From an uncultured Ruminococcus sp. (GTDB lineage: Bacteria > Bacillota > Clostridia > Oscillospirales > Ruminococcaceae), in the NCBI GenBank assembly GCA_902786975.1, contig CADAES010000004.1, positions 1-64,000 of the forward strand: a stretch of 64,000 bases of DNA. Direction: 5' to 3'. The notes below the pieces were generated by a model, which made no database searches, was not told the DNA's origin, and saw nothing but the letters and a program-made list of their open reading frames with translations. Within the stretch, counting starts at the first letter, position 1. Every line of letters starts with the position of its first letter. Position numbers and translations under genes: made by a program. Positions 18,085-26,393 of this stretch are shown piece after piece.

Positions 18085-19168
18085 TGCCCTTCACCTCCTT
18101 CATAAGCTCCACGAACCTGTCAAACAGATATGCGCTGTCCTGCGGTCCGGGTGCACTTTCAGGGTGGTACTGTACGCTGAACACCTTGTCCTTTTTACAC
18201 TCCACTCCCTCTATCGTATTGTCGAGAAGATTGATATGCGTTGCGGTAAGGTCGGTATTTTTGAGACTGTCGGGGTCAACGGCAAAGGAATGGTTCTGAG
18301 AGGTTATCTCTATCTTTCCTGTTTCAAGGTTCCTTACGGGGTGGTTGCCTCCCCTGTGGCCGAATTTGAGCTTATATGTCTTTGCGCCGTAGGCGAGCGA
18401 GATTATCTGGTGTCCGAGGCAGATGCCGAAGATAACGTGCTTTCCACGAAGCTGCTTTATCGTTTCTATAACAACCGGCACATCGGTCGGGTCGCCCGGA
18501 CCGTTTGAGATGAACACGCCGTCTGGCTTATACTTCTCTATCTCCTGTGCAGAGGTGTCCCACGGAACGATTATGACCTTACAGCCACGCTTATTGAGCG
18601 AACGCACGATATTCATCTTCATTCCGCAGTCGATAGCGACTACGGTAAATCTCTCGTGCTCCGTCCTTGACAGCCACGGCTCACGGCAGCTTACCTTTGA
18701 AACTGCATCTGTCGGGATATTGGTGCGGGAAAGAATCTCCATTCCCTGCTGGAAGGTGGTATCCATTCCGGTAATGAGAACCTTCCTGCTGCCCAGATCA
18801 CGGATAGAACGGTTTATCCTTCTGGTATCCACGCCGTAAACTCCGGGGATACCGTATTCCTTCATTACCTGTGAAAGCGTCTTGCTGCATCTGAAATTAG
18901 ACGGCTCATCGTTATACTCACGCACTATGAGCGCACCGATAGTCGGCGTTTTCGTTTCATAGTCGTCATCTGCCATACCGTAATTGCCTATCAGCGGATA
19001 TGTCATCACCACCGCCTGATATGTATACGACGGGTCTGAGATTATCTCCTGATAGCCTACCATAGAGGTATTGAAAACTATCTCGCAGACCTTATCGCCC
19101 TGCGCTCCGAAACCGCAGCCGTAAAATTCCTGTCCGTCTTCCAGAATAAGCTTTCTGTCAAATTTCAT
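18077..19168 (-). CDS. carA: Carbamoyl-phosphate synthase small subunit
   Basis: A 363-residue glutamine amidotransferase subunit that hydrolyses glutamine and channels ammonia to CarB. It has the N-terminal CarA domain and a C-terminal class I glutaminase domain with the nucleophile in GICLGHQ and the downstream HPE triad ([10 protein letters not shown]). The ATG at 19168 has AAGGAG nine bases upstream; longer frames run into a terminator hairpin in the leader. Transcription comes from a consensus promoter at 19270-19298. The leader terminator at 19219-19252 suggests attenuation. Confidence 0.97.
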   Translation of the reverse strand: MKFDRKLILEDGQEFYGCGFGAQGDKVCEIVFNTSMVGYQEIISDPSYTYQAVVMTYPLIGNYGMADDDYETKTPTIGALIVREYNDEPSNFRCSKTLSQVMKEYGIPGVYGVDTRRINRSIRDLGSRKVLITGMDTTFQQGMEILSRTNIPTDAVSKVSCREPWLSRTEHERFTVVAIDCGMKMNIVRSLNKRGCKVIIVPWDTSAQEIEKYKPDGVFISNGPGDPTDVPVVIETIKQLRGKHVIFGICLGHQIISLAYGAKTYKLKFGHRGGNHPVRNLETGKIEITSQNHSFAVDPDSLKNTDLTATHINLLDNTIEGVECKKDKVFSVQYHPESAPGPQDSAYLFDRFVELMKEVKGNA

Positions 19169-19218
19169 CTGCACCTGCTCCTTACCGTTTTTAAGCCCTT
19201 TTAGCGGATCCTGCCTTG

Positions 19219-19252
19219 AAAAAGCGTCCCTAATGTGTGACACTAAGGACGC
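19219..19252 (-). terminator. Leader terminator (attenuator) before carA
   Basis: On the minus strand a thirteen-base-pair stem (arms 19252-19240 and 19236-19224, loop CAC, two G-U pairs) is followed by five Ts. It lies about ten bases after the predicted transcript start and about 50 bases before the carA start codon. Such a leader terminator would stop transcription unless it is disrupted. No PyrR-type binding loop was recognised. Confidence 0.75.
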
Positions 19253-19269
19253 AATATCTCTAACTGTTT

Positions 19270-19298
19270 ATTATACAACCGTATACTCGTTTTGTCAA
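19270..19298 (-). promoter_or_regulatory. Sigma-A promoter of carAB
   Basis: On the minus strand, TTGACA (19298-19293) and TATAAT (19275-19270) are separated by 17 bases. Both hexamers are perfect. Confidence 0.92.
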
Positions 19299-19306
19299 TG
19301 ACAATT

Positions 19307-21190
19307 TTATGACCGCTTTGCAAATTCGCCGTTATTCTCAAAGTATACTCTGTACCATATCAGAAATGTAAATACCGTCCAGATCTTTCTGCTGTTGTCG
19401 GCTTTGCCGTTTTTATGGTCCTCGAGCAGCCTTTCAAGCATCTGCGTATCAAAGAACTTCTTTGAGCTTTCGCTTTCAAAGGCGCTTCTGACTATATCGT
19501 GATACTTATCCTGCCTGAGCCACACTCTTATCGGCACGGGGAAGCCGAGCTTCTTCTTCTCAGCGGTCTTGCCCGTCTGCTGAGGTGTGTCCTTCTTGGC
19601 TGCGAGCCTCATAGCATACTTTGTGATATATTTGGTCTGTTCGGTCTTTTGCTTGTGAGTTACCCTGTACTTGACGGGTATGTGCTGTGCGAGCTTCATT
19701 ATCTCCCTGTCCAGGAATGGCACTCTTACCTCCAGCGAATTTGCCATGCTCATCTTGTCGGCTTTGAGGAGGATATCCCCCGCCATCCACAGGTGGAGGT
19801 CGAGGTACTGCATCTTTGTAACGTCGTCAAGCTTCTGCACTCGCTTGTAGTAATGCTTTGTTATCCTTGTCGGGTCGGGAGCTTCGGTGGTTATTTTCAG
19901 AAGCTTCTTTCGCTCGGCGGGGGTGAACATATAGGCGTTGCCGATGAATCTTTCCTCGACGGTTTTTCCCTTTCGAACAAAGAAATTCACGCCTCGCTTG
20001 GCGGGGAGCTTCTCAGCTGCCTTTGCGACACCTCGTCTGAAAAGCCTCGGCAGCTTGTCGTACAGCGTTCCGCCCGGGTCGCTGTAAACGTTGTAGCCGC
20101 CGAATATCTCGTCGGCGCCCTCGCCCGAAAGTGCGACCTTTACCTTTTGCGATGCGATATTGCAAACAAAGAACAATGCGACCGCCGACGGGTCCGCAAG
20201 CGGCTCGTCCATATGGTACTGTATCATTTCAAGGCTGCCCCAGTATTCCTCGGGGGTGATGACCTTGCTGTCGTTCTCCTTGCCGATAGCCTTTGAAAAC
20301 TCCTTGGCAAAGCTTATCTCGTTATACTTTTCATCGCTTCCGAAGCCGACGGTAAATGTCTTGTCAACGTTTGCGACCGCTGCGACGTAGCTTGAATCGA
20401 CTCCGCTTGAAAGGAACGAGCCGACCTCGACGTCCGCTATCTTATGCGCCTTGACGGAATCCTTGAACGTATCGGATATACTGTTGACCCAATCTTTAAG
20501 CTCGGGCTTGCTGTCCGCTTCAAAATTGATATCCCAGTAGCGCTTGATATCGAGCTGTCCATCCTTATACTTGAAATAATGTGCGGGCATCAGCTTGAAC
20601 ACATTTTTGAAAAAAGTCTCTTTTGTCGGCGAATACTGGAAGGTAAGATACGTTTCCAGAACCGACTCGTTGAGTTCCTTTTTGAAATCGGGGTGTTCAA
20701 GAAAGCTCTTTATCTCCGAGCCGAACATGAATGTTTTGCCCATAAGCGCATAATACATGGGCTTTATCCCGAAATAGTCCCTTGCTCCGAAAAGCTCCTT
20801 TGTATTGCTGTCCCAGATGACAAAGGCAAACATTCCTCTGAGCTTTCCGAGAAGCTTTGTGCCGTACTGCTCGTAGCCGTGGACGAGCACCTCGGAATCG
20901 GTATTGGTCTTAAAGACGTGTCCCGCTTCGACAAGCTCCGCACGAATGTCCTTATAGTTGTATATCTCGCCGTTGAACACAAGTACGATGCTTCCGTCCT
21001 CGTTGAAGATAGGCTGGTCGCCCTGCGAGGATATGTCGATTATGCTCAGTCTGCGGTGACCCAGAGCTATACCCTCGTCAATGTACTTTCCGCTTGCATC
21101 GGGACCACGGTGCTTTATCCTGTCCATCATAGCACCGAGGACTGCGTCTGCGTTTTGTATCTTATTCGTAAATCCAACTATACCGCACAT
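19307..21190 (-). CDS. asnB: Asparagine synthase (glutamine-hydrolysing)
   Basis: A 627-residue enzyme converting aspartate to asparagine with glutamine and ATP. The start MCGIVGF at 21190 exposes the catalytic Cys2 after methionine removal and has GAGGTGA upstream; a longer frame with a junk hydrophobic leader is rejected. An N-terminal Ntn glutaminase domain is followed by a synthetase domain with the PP-loop SSGVDSS and SGEGADEIFGGY. It lies between purF and carAB on the same strand, all glutamine-dependent. It could instead belong to the asnB-like group used in peptidoglycan amidation; residues alone do not decide. Confidence 0.93.
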   Translation of the reverse strand: MCGIVGFTNKIQNADAVLGAMMDRIKHRGPDASGKYIDEGIALGHRRLSIIDISSQGDQPIFNEDGSIVLVFNGEIYNYKDIRAELVEAGHVFKTNTDSEVLVHGYEQYGTKLLGKLRGMFAFVIWDSNTKELFGARDYFGIKPMYYALMGKTFMFGSEIKSFLEHPDFKKELNESVLETYLTFQYSPTKETFFKNVFKLMPAHYFKYKDGQLDIKRYWDINFEADSKPELKDWVNSISDTFKDSVKAHKIADVEVGSFLSSGVDSSYVAAVANVDKTFTVGFGSDEKYNEISFAKEFSKAIGKENDSKVITPEEYWGSLEMIQYHMDEPLADPSAVALFFVCNIASQKVKVALSGEGADEIFGGYNVYSDPGGTLYDKLPRLFRRGVAKAAEKLPAKRGVNFFVRKGKTVEERFIGNAYMFTPAERKKLLKITTEAPDPTRITKHYYKRVQKLDDVTKMQYLDLHLWMAGDILLKADKMSMANSLEVRVPFLDREIMKLAQHIPVKYRVTHKQKTEQTKYITKYAMRLAAKKDTPQQTGKTAEKKKLGFPVPIRVWLRQDKYHDIVRSAFESESSKKFFDTQMLERLLEDHKNGKADNSRKIWTVFTFLIWYRVYFENNGEFAKRS

Positions 21191-21237
21191 CAGTATCACC
21201 TCGTAAAATCGGTATATGGCGGAGCGAAGCTCTGCCA

Positions 21238-21358
21238 AGCAGTGAATAATGAAGAGTGAACAGCGAATAGTGAACAGTAAAAGTGTCGGCTTCGCAGGCG
21301 ATACCTTCATTATTCATTATTCATTATTCACTTTTCACTATTCACTGTTATCGCTCTT
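21238..21358. repeat. Long imperfect inverted repeat between purF and asnB
   Basis: CAGTGAATAATGAAGAGTGA-type sequence at 21240-21278 faces its degenerate complement at about 21310-21349. The arms differ almost only by transitions. A perfect ATCGCTC/GAGCGAT hairpin sits at its right edge (about 21349-21366). It looks like a palindromic repeat or a very long RNA hairpin between the two minus-strand genes. Confidence 0.6.
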
Positions 21359-21372
21359 CGAGCGATAACTTC

Positions 21373-22806
21373 TTATTTATGTATCTTCTCATCAAACTTG
21401 TTCTTTGTGCCTGCGCCCGAAACGTCCTCGGGATAGCACCCCGTAAAGCAGCCCTCACAGCAGCCCATTTTGGTATCGGCGAGCAGGTTTTTCAGCTCGC
21501 TCACCGGCAGATAGTCCAGCGAATCCGCACCGATAGCCTTTGCTATCTCAGCGATGCTCGAATACTTGTTTGCTATGAGCTTTTCCTCGTCGTCGATATC
21601 CGTTCCGAAATAGCAGTTGTGGGTGAACGGCGGTGAGGATATGCGCATATGCACCTCTTTAGCGCCCGCCTCACGCACGAGCCTTATTATCCTTGCACTT
21701 GTCGTGCCTCTTACTATCGAATCGTCTATCATAACTACTCTTTTGCCCGAAACGACCTGTCTAATCGCATTGAGCTTTATGCGCACTGCGTTTTCTCTCA
21801 TCGTCTGGGTCGGCTGTATGAAGCTCCTGCCGACATAGCGGTTCTTTACAAATCCTGCTGCGTATGGTATCCCGCTTTCGACAGAATAGCCCAGGGCCGC
21901 ATCGAGTCCCGAATCCGGAACGCCTATAACGATATCCGCATTGACGGGCGAAGTCCGTGCAAGTATCCGTCCTGCATTGAGGCGTGCCTGTGCAACGCTC
22001 GTTCCCTCGATGACGGAGTCCGGTCTTGCAAAATAAATGTACTCAAAAATACATATATGCTTTTCACTGCGGCAGTGTGTCTTTATCGAGCTTATGCCCT
22101 CGTCGCTGATAACGACTATCTCTCCGGGGAGGACATCTCTTTCAAACGCCGCACCGACAGCATCAAGAGCACAGCTTTCCGATGCAACAACGTATGCGCC
22201 GTCAGCGGTCTTTCCAATGCAAAGCGGTCTGAAGCCCTTGACATCCCTGAAGGCTATCAGCTTTGTCGCCGTCATAAGGATACAGGAGTAAGCGCCCTTG
22301 ATAAGGGGCATAGCACGTTCCACAGCCTCCTCGGTGGAGCTTGTCACAAGTCGTTCCCTGACAATGGTGTACGCTATCGACTCGGTATCCGATGTTCCGT
22401 GGAATATAGCGCCCGACTTCTCAAAAGAACGTCTCAGCTCGGATGCATTGACAAGGTTGCCGTTGTGGACAAGAGCCATATTTCCCTTGATATGGCGTAT
22501 AACAAGGGGCTGTATGTTATTGTGGTCATTTCCGCCTGTTGTAGAGTATCTGACGTGTCCGACAGCCATATTTTCCTGTCCGAGCTTATCCAGGACCTCT
22601 CTTGTGAACACCTCGGATACAAGTCCGTCAGCTCTCTTGTGGCGGAAAACGCCGTCATCGCACACGGCTATACCGCAGCTTTCCTGTCCTCTGTGCTGCA
22701 AGGCGAGCAGCCCAAGATAGACCATGTCTGCGACCTTTGCGGGCCTTGGTTCAAAAATGCCGAAAACTCCGCATTCTTCATGGATATCACCGATCACCGG
22801 TTTCAC
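21373..22806 (-). CDS. purF: Amidophosphoribosyltransferase
   Basis: First committed step of purine synthesis: PRPP plus glutamine gives phosphoribosylamine. The enzyme is of the Bacillus type: a cleavable propeptide, an Ntn glutaminase domain beginning CGVFGIF, a phosphoribosyltransferase domain with VVMIDDSIVRGTTS, and Cys residues (GCCEGCFTGC near the end) that should ligate a 4Fe-4S cluster. The GTG at 22806 is chosen because it gives an eleven-residue propeptide before the catalytic Cys and 477 residues, matching the B. subtilis enzyme. An upstream GTG at 22935 sits at the predicted transcript start. The 130-base leader has no recognised riboswitch. Confidence 0.93.
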   Translation of the reverse strand: MKPVIGDIHEECGVFGIFEPRPAKVADMVYLGLLALQHRGQESCGIAVCDDGVFRHKRADGLVSEVFTREVLDKLGQENMAVGHVRYSTTGGNDHNNIQPLVIRHIKGNMALVHNGNLVNASELRRSFEKSGAIFHGTSDTESIAYTIVRERLVTSSTEEAVERAMPLIKGAYSCILMTATKLIAFRDVKGFRPLCIGKTADGAYVVASESCALDAVGAAFERDVLPGEIVVISDEGISSIKTHCRSEKHICIFEYIYFARPDSVIEGTSVAQARLNAGRILARTSPVNADIVIGVPDSGLDAALGYSVESGIPYAAGFVKNRYVGRSFIQPTQTMRENAVRIKLNAIRQVVSGKRVVMIDDSIVRGTTSARIIRLVREAGAKEVHMRISSPPFTHNCYFGTDIDDEEKLIANKYSSIAEIAKAIGADSLDYLPVSELKNLLADTKMGCCEGCFTGCYPEDVSGAGTKNKFDEKIHK

Positions 22807-22943
22807 TGACCTTTCTGTCAGCGCACGCTCTGTCCGGGGGCAAAATGAAAGATTGTGAGTTCCTTCAACCGATTTGTTTACAGATGCAGACACCGCAGCA
22901 CCGCCCGGATATATGCGCTGTTCCTTTATTATCACCGTTTATG

Positions 22944-22972
22944 ATTATAATTCACAACAAGGCAAATGTCAA
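22944..22972 (-). promoter_or_regulatory. Sigma-A promoter of purF
   Basis: On the minus strand, TTGACA (22972-22967) and TATAAT (22949-22944) have a 17-base spacer. Transcription should begin near 22937. Confidence 0.9.
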
Positions 22973-23146
22973 TGATTTTTGCATATTCCAAAGTACAATC
23001 CTTCATTTTAGACAAAACTTTTCCTTTATTAAGGTATTTTCTCGTAAGGTTGCTCAAAAGCACCCCGTCAAGATCCTACATTTCAACGCCTGGGTGCGGA
23101 GAGTACAACTTGACATTACAACTTGTATAAAATTTTACGATTTGTA

Positions 23147-23175
23147 TTGACAAATGCGAAAAAATGTTGTACAAT
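23147..23175 (+). promoter_or_regulatory. Sigma-A promoter of the araR-like gene
   Basis: TTGACA (23147-23152) and TACAAT (23170-23175) have a 17-base spacer. The gap between purF and this gene also holds two ACAACTTG repeats (about 23105 and 23119) that resemble half operators; nothing else is seen in it. Confidence 0.9.
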
Positions 23176-23191
23176 GTATGCAGTAAAATGA

Positions 23192-23207
23192 AGTTGTATG
23201 TACAAGA
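23192..23207 (+). promoter_or_regulatory. AraR-type operator, repressor gene
   Basis: The palindrome AGTTGTATGTACAAGA lies between the -10 element and the start codon of the repressor gene. It matches the B. subtilis AraR box ATTTGTACGTACAAAT at 12 of 16 positions. The position suggests autorepression. Confidence 0.7.
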
Positions 23208-23216
23208 GGTGACAGT

Positions 23217-24299
23217 ATGGATGATTTCAAATACCTGAACATCGTAGAATGGGCAAAAGAATACATAAAAGCCAATCATCTTCACGAGGGCGCAAAGTTC
23301 TATTCGGAAAAGGAGCTTTGCGATATACACGGCGTCAGCCGTCAGACGGTCCGCCAAGCGCTGATGACGCTTGAAAACGAGAATATCATATGGCGCAAAA
23401 GAGGCAGCGGAACGTTCATAAGATCGTCCGCAAAGAGCGTTATACCGTCAAATTTCACCGTCGGAGTCATATCGACCTACTTCAGCGACTACATTTTCCC
23501 GAGCATCGTGACGGGCATCGAGAAGGTGCTGAAGGAGAACGATATCGTTATGCAGCTTTCGATAACGCACAACCAGGTCGCCGACGAGACAAGAGCCTTG
23601 AAAACGATGCTGTCGCAGGACATCAAGGGGCTTATCATCGAGCCTTCAAAGAGCGCTCTGCCCAACCCGAACATGAAGCTTTACGAGAGAGTGCGTGAAA
23701 TGAACATTCCCGTCGTTTTCTTCAACGCAAAGTACCAGTGGGCTGATTTCCCGTGCGTTGCGATGGACGACGTTGCTGCGGGAAGGATAGTTACCGAGCA
23801 CCTCTGGGATATCGGTCACAGGCGTATCTCGGGCATATTCGCACTCGACGACATTCAGGGGCACAAGCGTTACAGCGGGTATATGGACGCCCTGCTCAAG
23901 CACAACGCCCCCGCCGCAGAGCAAAACGTTCTGTGGTATTCCACGAGCGAGAGAAAGACATTCTTCAGCCTTTCGGAGGAGCGTATACTGCGGCTGCTGA
24001 AGGATTCGACCGCCATCGTCTGCTACAACGATAATATCGCTGTCAGCCTGCTCACGTTCTGCAAAAAACACGGCATAAGCGTTCCCGACGACATCTCGAT
24101 AGTCGGCATAGACAACGCCAAGCTCGCAAGGATATGCGAGGTGCCGCTTACAACAGCCACACACCCGCACCAGCTTCTCGGAGAAAGGACCGCACAAAAG
24201 CTTATGGAGGCCATCACCGACCCGGGAGCTTACCAAAAGGACGAGTTGTTCACGCCCGAGCTTATCGTAAGAAAATCAACAAAGCCGCTGAAACACTGA
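23217..24299 (+). CDS. araR: AraR-type arabinose repressor (GntR-LacI chimera)
   Basis: A 360-residue regulator with an N-terminal GntR winged helix (residues about 1-70, with GVSRQTVRQALMTLENENII) joined to a LacI/periplasmic-binding-protein sensor domain (about 80-360, ending in the LacI-like ELIVRKST). This chimera is the hallmark of AraR, which leaves DNA on binding L-arabinose. Gene context supports the role: importer, ribulokinase, araA and araD follow on the same strand, and AraR-like boxes occur before this gene and before the importer. The ATG at 23217 has AGAGGTG upstream. Confidence 0.88.
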   Translation: MDDFKYLNIVEWAKEYIKANHLHEGAKFYSEKELCDIHGVSRQTVRQALMTLENENIIWRKRGSGTFIRSSAKSVIPSNFTVGVISTYFSDYIFPSIVTGIEKVLKENDIVMQLSITHNQVADETRALKTMLSQDIKGLIIEPSKSALPNPNMKLYERVREMNIPVVFFNAKYQWADFPCVAMDDVAAGRIVTEHLWDIGHRRISGIFALDDIQGHKRYSGYMDALLKHNAPAAEQNVLWYSTSERKTFFSLSEERILRLLKDSTAIVCYNDNIAVSLLTFCKKHGISVPDDISIVGIDNAKLARICEVPLTTATHPHQLLGERTAQKLMEAITDPGAYQKDELFTPELIVRKSTKPLKH

Positions 24300-24333
24300 C
24301 CCGTGCCGCAGCCGCACTGCGAAAGGAGTTGTT

Positions 24334-25041
24334 ATGAACATGTATTCTTCCACAAGATCCGAAATACACGCTCACGATGCAGACGTTCGCCGCATCGACG
24401 TTGACAAGATAGAACGCTTCCTCGAAAGTGGGCAGCGTGACCAGTGCTCAAGTGCCGTTGATTCGGTGTTTGAGGAGATAAACTACCCTGCGCTGGAATC
24501 GTTTATGCTGAGACTGTATATAACTATGGACATCTACGTTTGCGCAAGGACGTTCTCTAAACGCTTCGGGATCTCGGGCGACGAGTTTACAAAAGAGTTC
24601 GGGAGCATCGACGATATGCCCGGCAACCTCGACACCTTATCTTCCGCAAAAGCGTACTTTACACGCATGTTTGACAAGTGCATATGCTGGCGCATGGAGT
24701 CATGCCGCAACGAGAGCAGCGCTATAATCTGCAAAGCGAAAAGATATATCTACGACAACTATCACCTTGACGATATATGTCTCAAAAGCGTCGCATCTGC
24801 GGTAAATCTCAGCCCGACCTATTTCAGTGCCCTGTTCAAGAAGGACGTGGGAATGAACTTTATCGACTACCTCACGAACGTCCGTATAGACAAGGCAAAG
24901 GAGCTGCTTTGCTGTACTTCGATGCAGGTGTCGCAGATAGCCTGCCGTGTCGGATTCAGCGACTACCGCTATTTCGGACAGATATTCAAAAAACATACCG
25001 GAAAGACCCCGAGGGAGTTCCAGCACACCCACAATTCCTGA
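24334..25041 (+). CDS. AraC-family regulator lacking an obvious sensor
   Basis: A 235-residue protein. The C-terminal 100 residues are a typical AraC double helix-turn-helix (SVASAVNLSPTYFSALFKKDVG, then VGFSDYRYFGQIFKKHTGKTPREF). The N-terminal 130 residues look like the helical linker found between receiver and HTH in YesN-type response regulators, but no receiver or cupin sensor is present. It follows araR by 34 bases with AAAGGAG before the ATG, so it is probably coexpressed and may give a second layer of control over the arabinose locus. Ligand unknown. Confidence 0.82.
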   Translation: MNMYSSTRSEIHAHDADVRRIDVDKIERFLESGQRDQCSSAVDSVFEEINYPALESFMLRLYITMDIYVCARTFSKRFGISGDEFTKEFGSIDDMPGNLDTLSSAKAYFTRMFDKCICWRMESCRNESSAIICKAKRYIYDNYHLDDICLKSVASAVNLSPTYFSALFKKDVGMNFIDYLTNVRIDKAKELLCCTSMQVSQIACRVGFSDYRYFGQIFKKHTGKTPREFQHTHNS

Positions 25042-25126
25042 AAAGCAATACAACTACAACACAAATTTGCCATACAGCCTTACAACATCATAAAAAAACA
25101 AACAATATAGCGAAAAAATTAGGTAT

Positions 25127-25152
25127 ACTTGTACAGACAAGTGTAATATAAT
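25127..25152 (+). promoter_or_regulatory. AraR-type operator and -10 element, importer operon
   Basis: A perfect palindrome ACTTGT-ACAG-ACAAGT at 25127-25142 is followed by TATAAT at 25147-25152. It matches the B. subtilis AraR box at 12 of 16 positions. The -35 region (TATACT, 25124-25129) is poor and overlaps the operator, so repressor binding should block the polymerase directly. Confidence 0.72.
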
Positions 25153-25228
25153 GATAGCACAATCACAGTGCGTTAAAAGTGCTTGTACTATCAGTTTTTT
25201 ACAATTAATTTGATTGGAGGATTCAAAA

Positions 25229-26233
25229 ATGAAAACTAAGAAATTTCTCGCAGTAGTAGCAGCATCGGTACTTTGTATGTCAATGGCAAGCTGCGGTGAC
25301 AGCTCCAGCGGTTCTGATTCCAAGTCAGGCGACAGCTCCAAGAGCGGAAGCGGCAAGACCATCAAGGTCGGCATCATCAACAACGATCCTAACGAGTCCG
25401 GCTACCGTACAGCTAACGACAAGGATCTGAAAGCTACATTCACAAAGGAAAACGGCTACGACGCTGATTTCAAATACAGCCTCAAGAACGAAGAGCAGAT
25501 CACATATGCTCAGAAGTTCATTCAGGACGGCGTTGACTATCTGCTCCTCTCCGCAGCTGACACAGCAGGCTGGGACAGCGTTCTCAACGATGCTAAGAAG
25601 GCTGGCGTAAAGGTTATCCTGTTCGATAGAACTATCGACGCAAGCGAGGATCTCTATGAGGCTTCCATCGTTTCCGATATGGACAAGGAAGGCGAGACAG
25701 CTGTTGAATGGCTCAAGGGTCAGAACCTCAGCGAGTACAAGATCATCCATATCCAGGGCGTTATGGGTTCAGCAGCTCAGAAGGGACGTTCGGGCGCTCT
25801 GCTTAAAGAAGCTGAGTCCTCCGGCTGGACTATCCTCACATCTCAGACAGCTGAGTGGAACGCTGAAAAGGCTGAGCAGATCGTTAAGTCGCAGCTCGAC
25901 TCCGGTGCTAAGCCGACAGTTATCTACGCTGAGAACGACGATATGGCTAAGGGCGCAGTTGCAGCTCTTGACAAGGCTAACATCTCGCACGGCGTTGGCA
26001 AGGACGTTGTAGTAATGGGCTTTGACTGCAACAAGTGGGCTCTTGAGGAGCTGCTCAAGAAGAACTGGAACTATGACGGACAGTGCAACCCGTTCCAGTC
26101 CTCCTACATCGATGATGTTATCAAGAAGCTCGAAAAGGGCGAGAAGATCGAGAAGAAGACTATCGTAATGGAAGAAAAGGGCTTCGACGCTGAAAAGATC
26201 ACTCAGGAAGATGTTGACAAGTACGGCATCTGA
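25229..26233 (+). CDS. Sugar ABC transporter substrate-binding lipoprotein
   Basis: A 334-residue lipoprotein anchored at Cys22 (MASC), with a short Ser-rich linker and a periplasmic-binding-protein type I fold. Features such as KVGIINNDPNESGYRTANDKD and YAENDDMAKGAVAALDKA place it in the YtfQ/RbsB-like cluster that binds pentoses, galactose or furanose sugars. With araBAD-type genes downstream, arabinose or an arabinose-containing ligand is the likely cargo. The ATG at 25229 has TTGGAGG upstream. It is the first gene of a long operon and is separated from the next gene by a hairpin that should keep its message most abundant. Confidence 0.9.
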   Translation: MKTKKFLAVVAASVLCMSMASCGDSSSGSDSKSGDSSKSGSGKTIKVGIINNDPNESGYRTANDKDLKATFTKENGYDADFKYSLKNEEQITYAQKFIQDGVDYLLLSAADTAGWDSVLNDAKKAGVKVILFDRTIDASEDLYEASIVSDMDKEGETAVEWLKGQNLSEYKIIHIQGVMGSAAQKGRSGALLKEAESSGWTILTSQTAEWNAEKAEQIVKSQLDSGAKPTVIYAENDDMAKGAVAALDKANISHGVGKDVVVMGFDCNKWALEELLKKNWNYDGQCNPFQSSYIDDVIKKLEKGEKIEKKTIVMEEKGFDAEKITQEDVDKYGI

Positions 26234-26272
26234 TAATATCCCGTAACGGATAAGTTAAATTTAAGCAAACCT

Positions 26273-26325
26273 ACACGGTGCGGCGTATATGGATAATGTC
26301 CGTATGCGTGCACCGTGTCTCTTTT
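26273..26325 (+). terminator. Hairpin between binding protein and ATPase genes
   Basis: ACACGGTGC (26273-26281) pairs with GCACCGTGT (26310-26318), followed by CTCTTTTT. It is a partial terminator or a 3' stabiliser that would leave more binding-protein message than transporter message. Confidence 0.75.
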
Positions 26326-26393
26326 TGACCTTTTTTAAGGGATTTTTGGTATAGTAAGGGATTTTTTGTATTATTTTGGAGGTGAATCCGCAA

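Noticed and set aside
22807-22935. Upstream extension of purF to a GTG at 22935
   Set aside because: That GTG coincides with the predicted transcript start and lacks a ribosome binding site. The GTG at 22806 gives the eleven-residue propeptide expected before the catalytic Cys.
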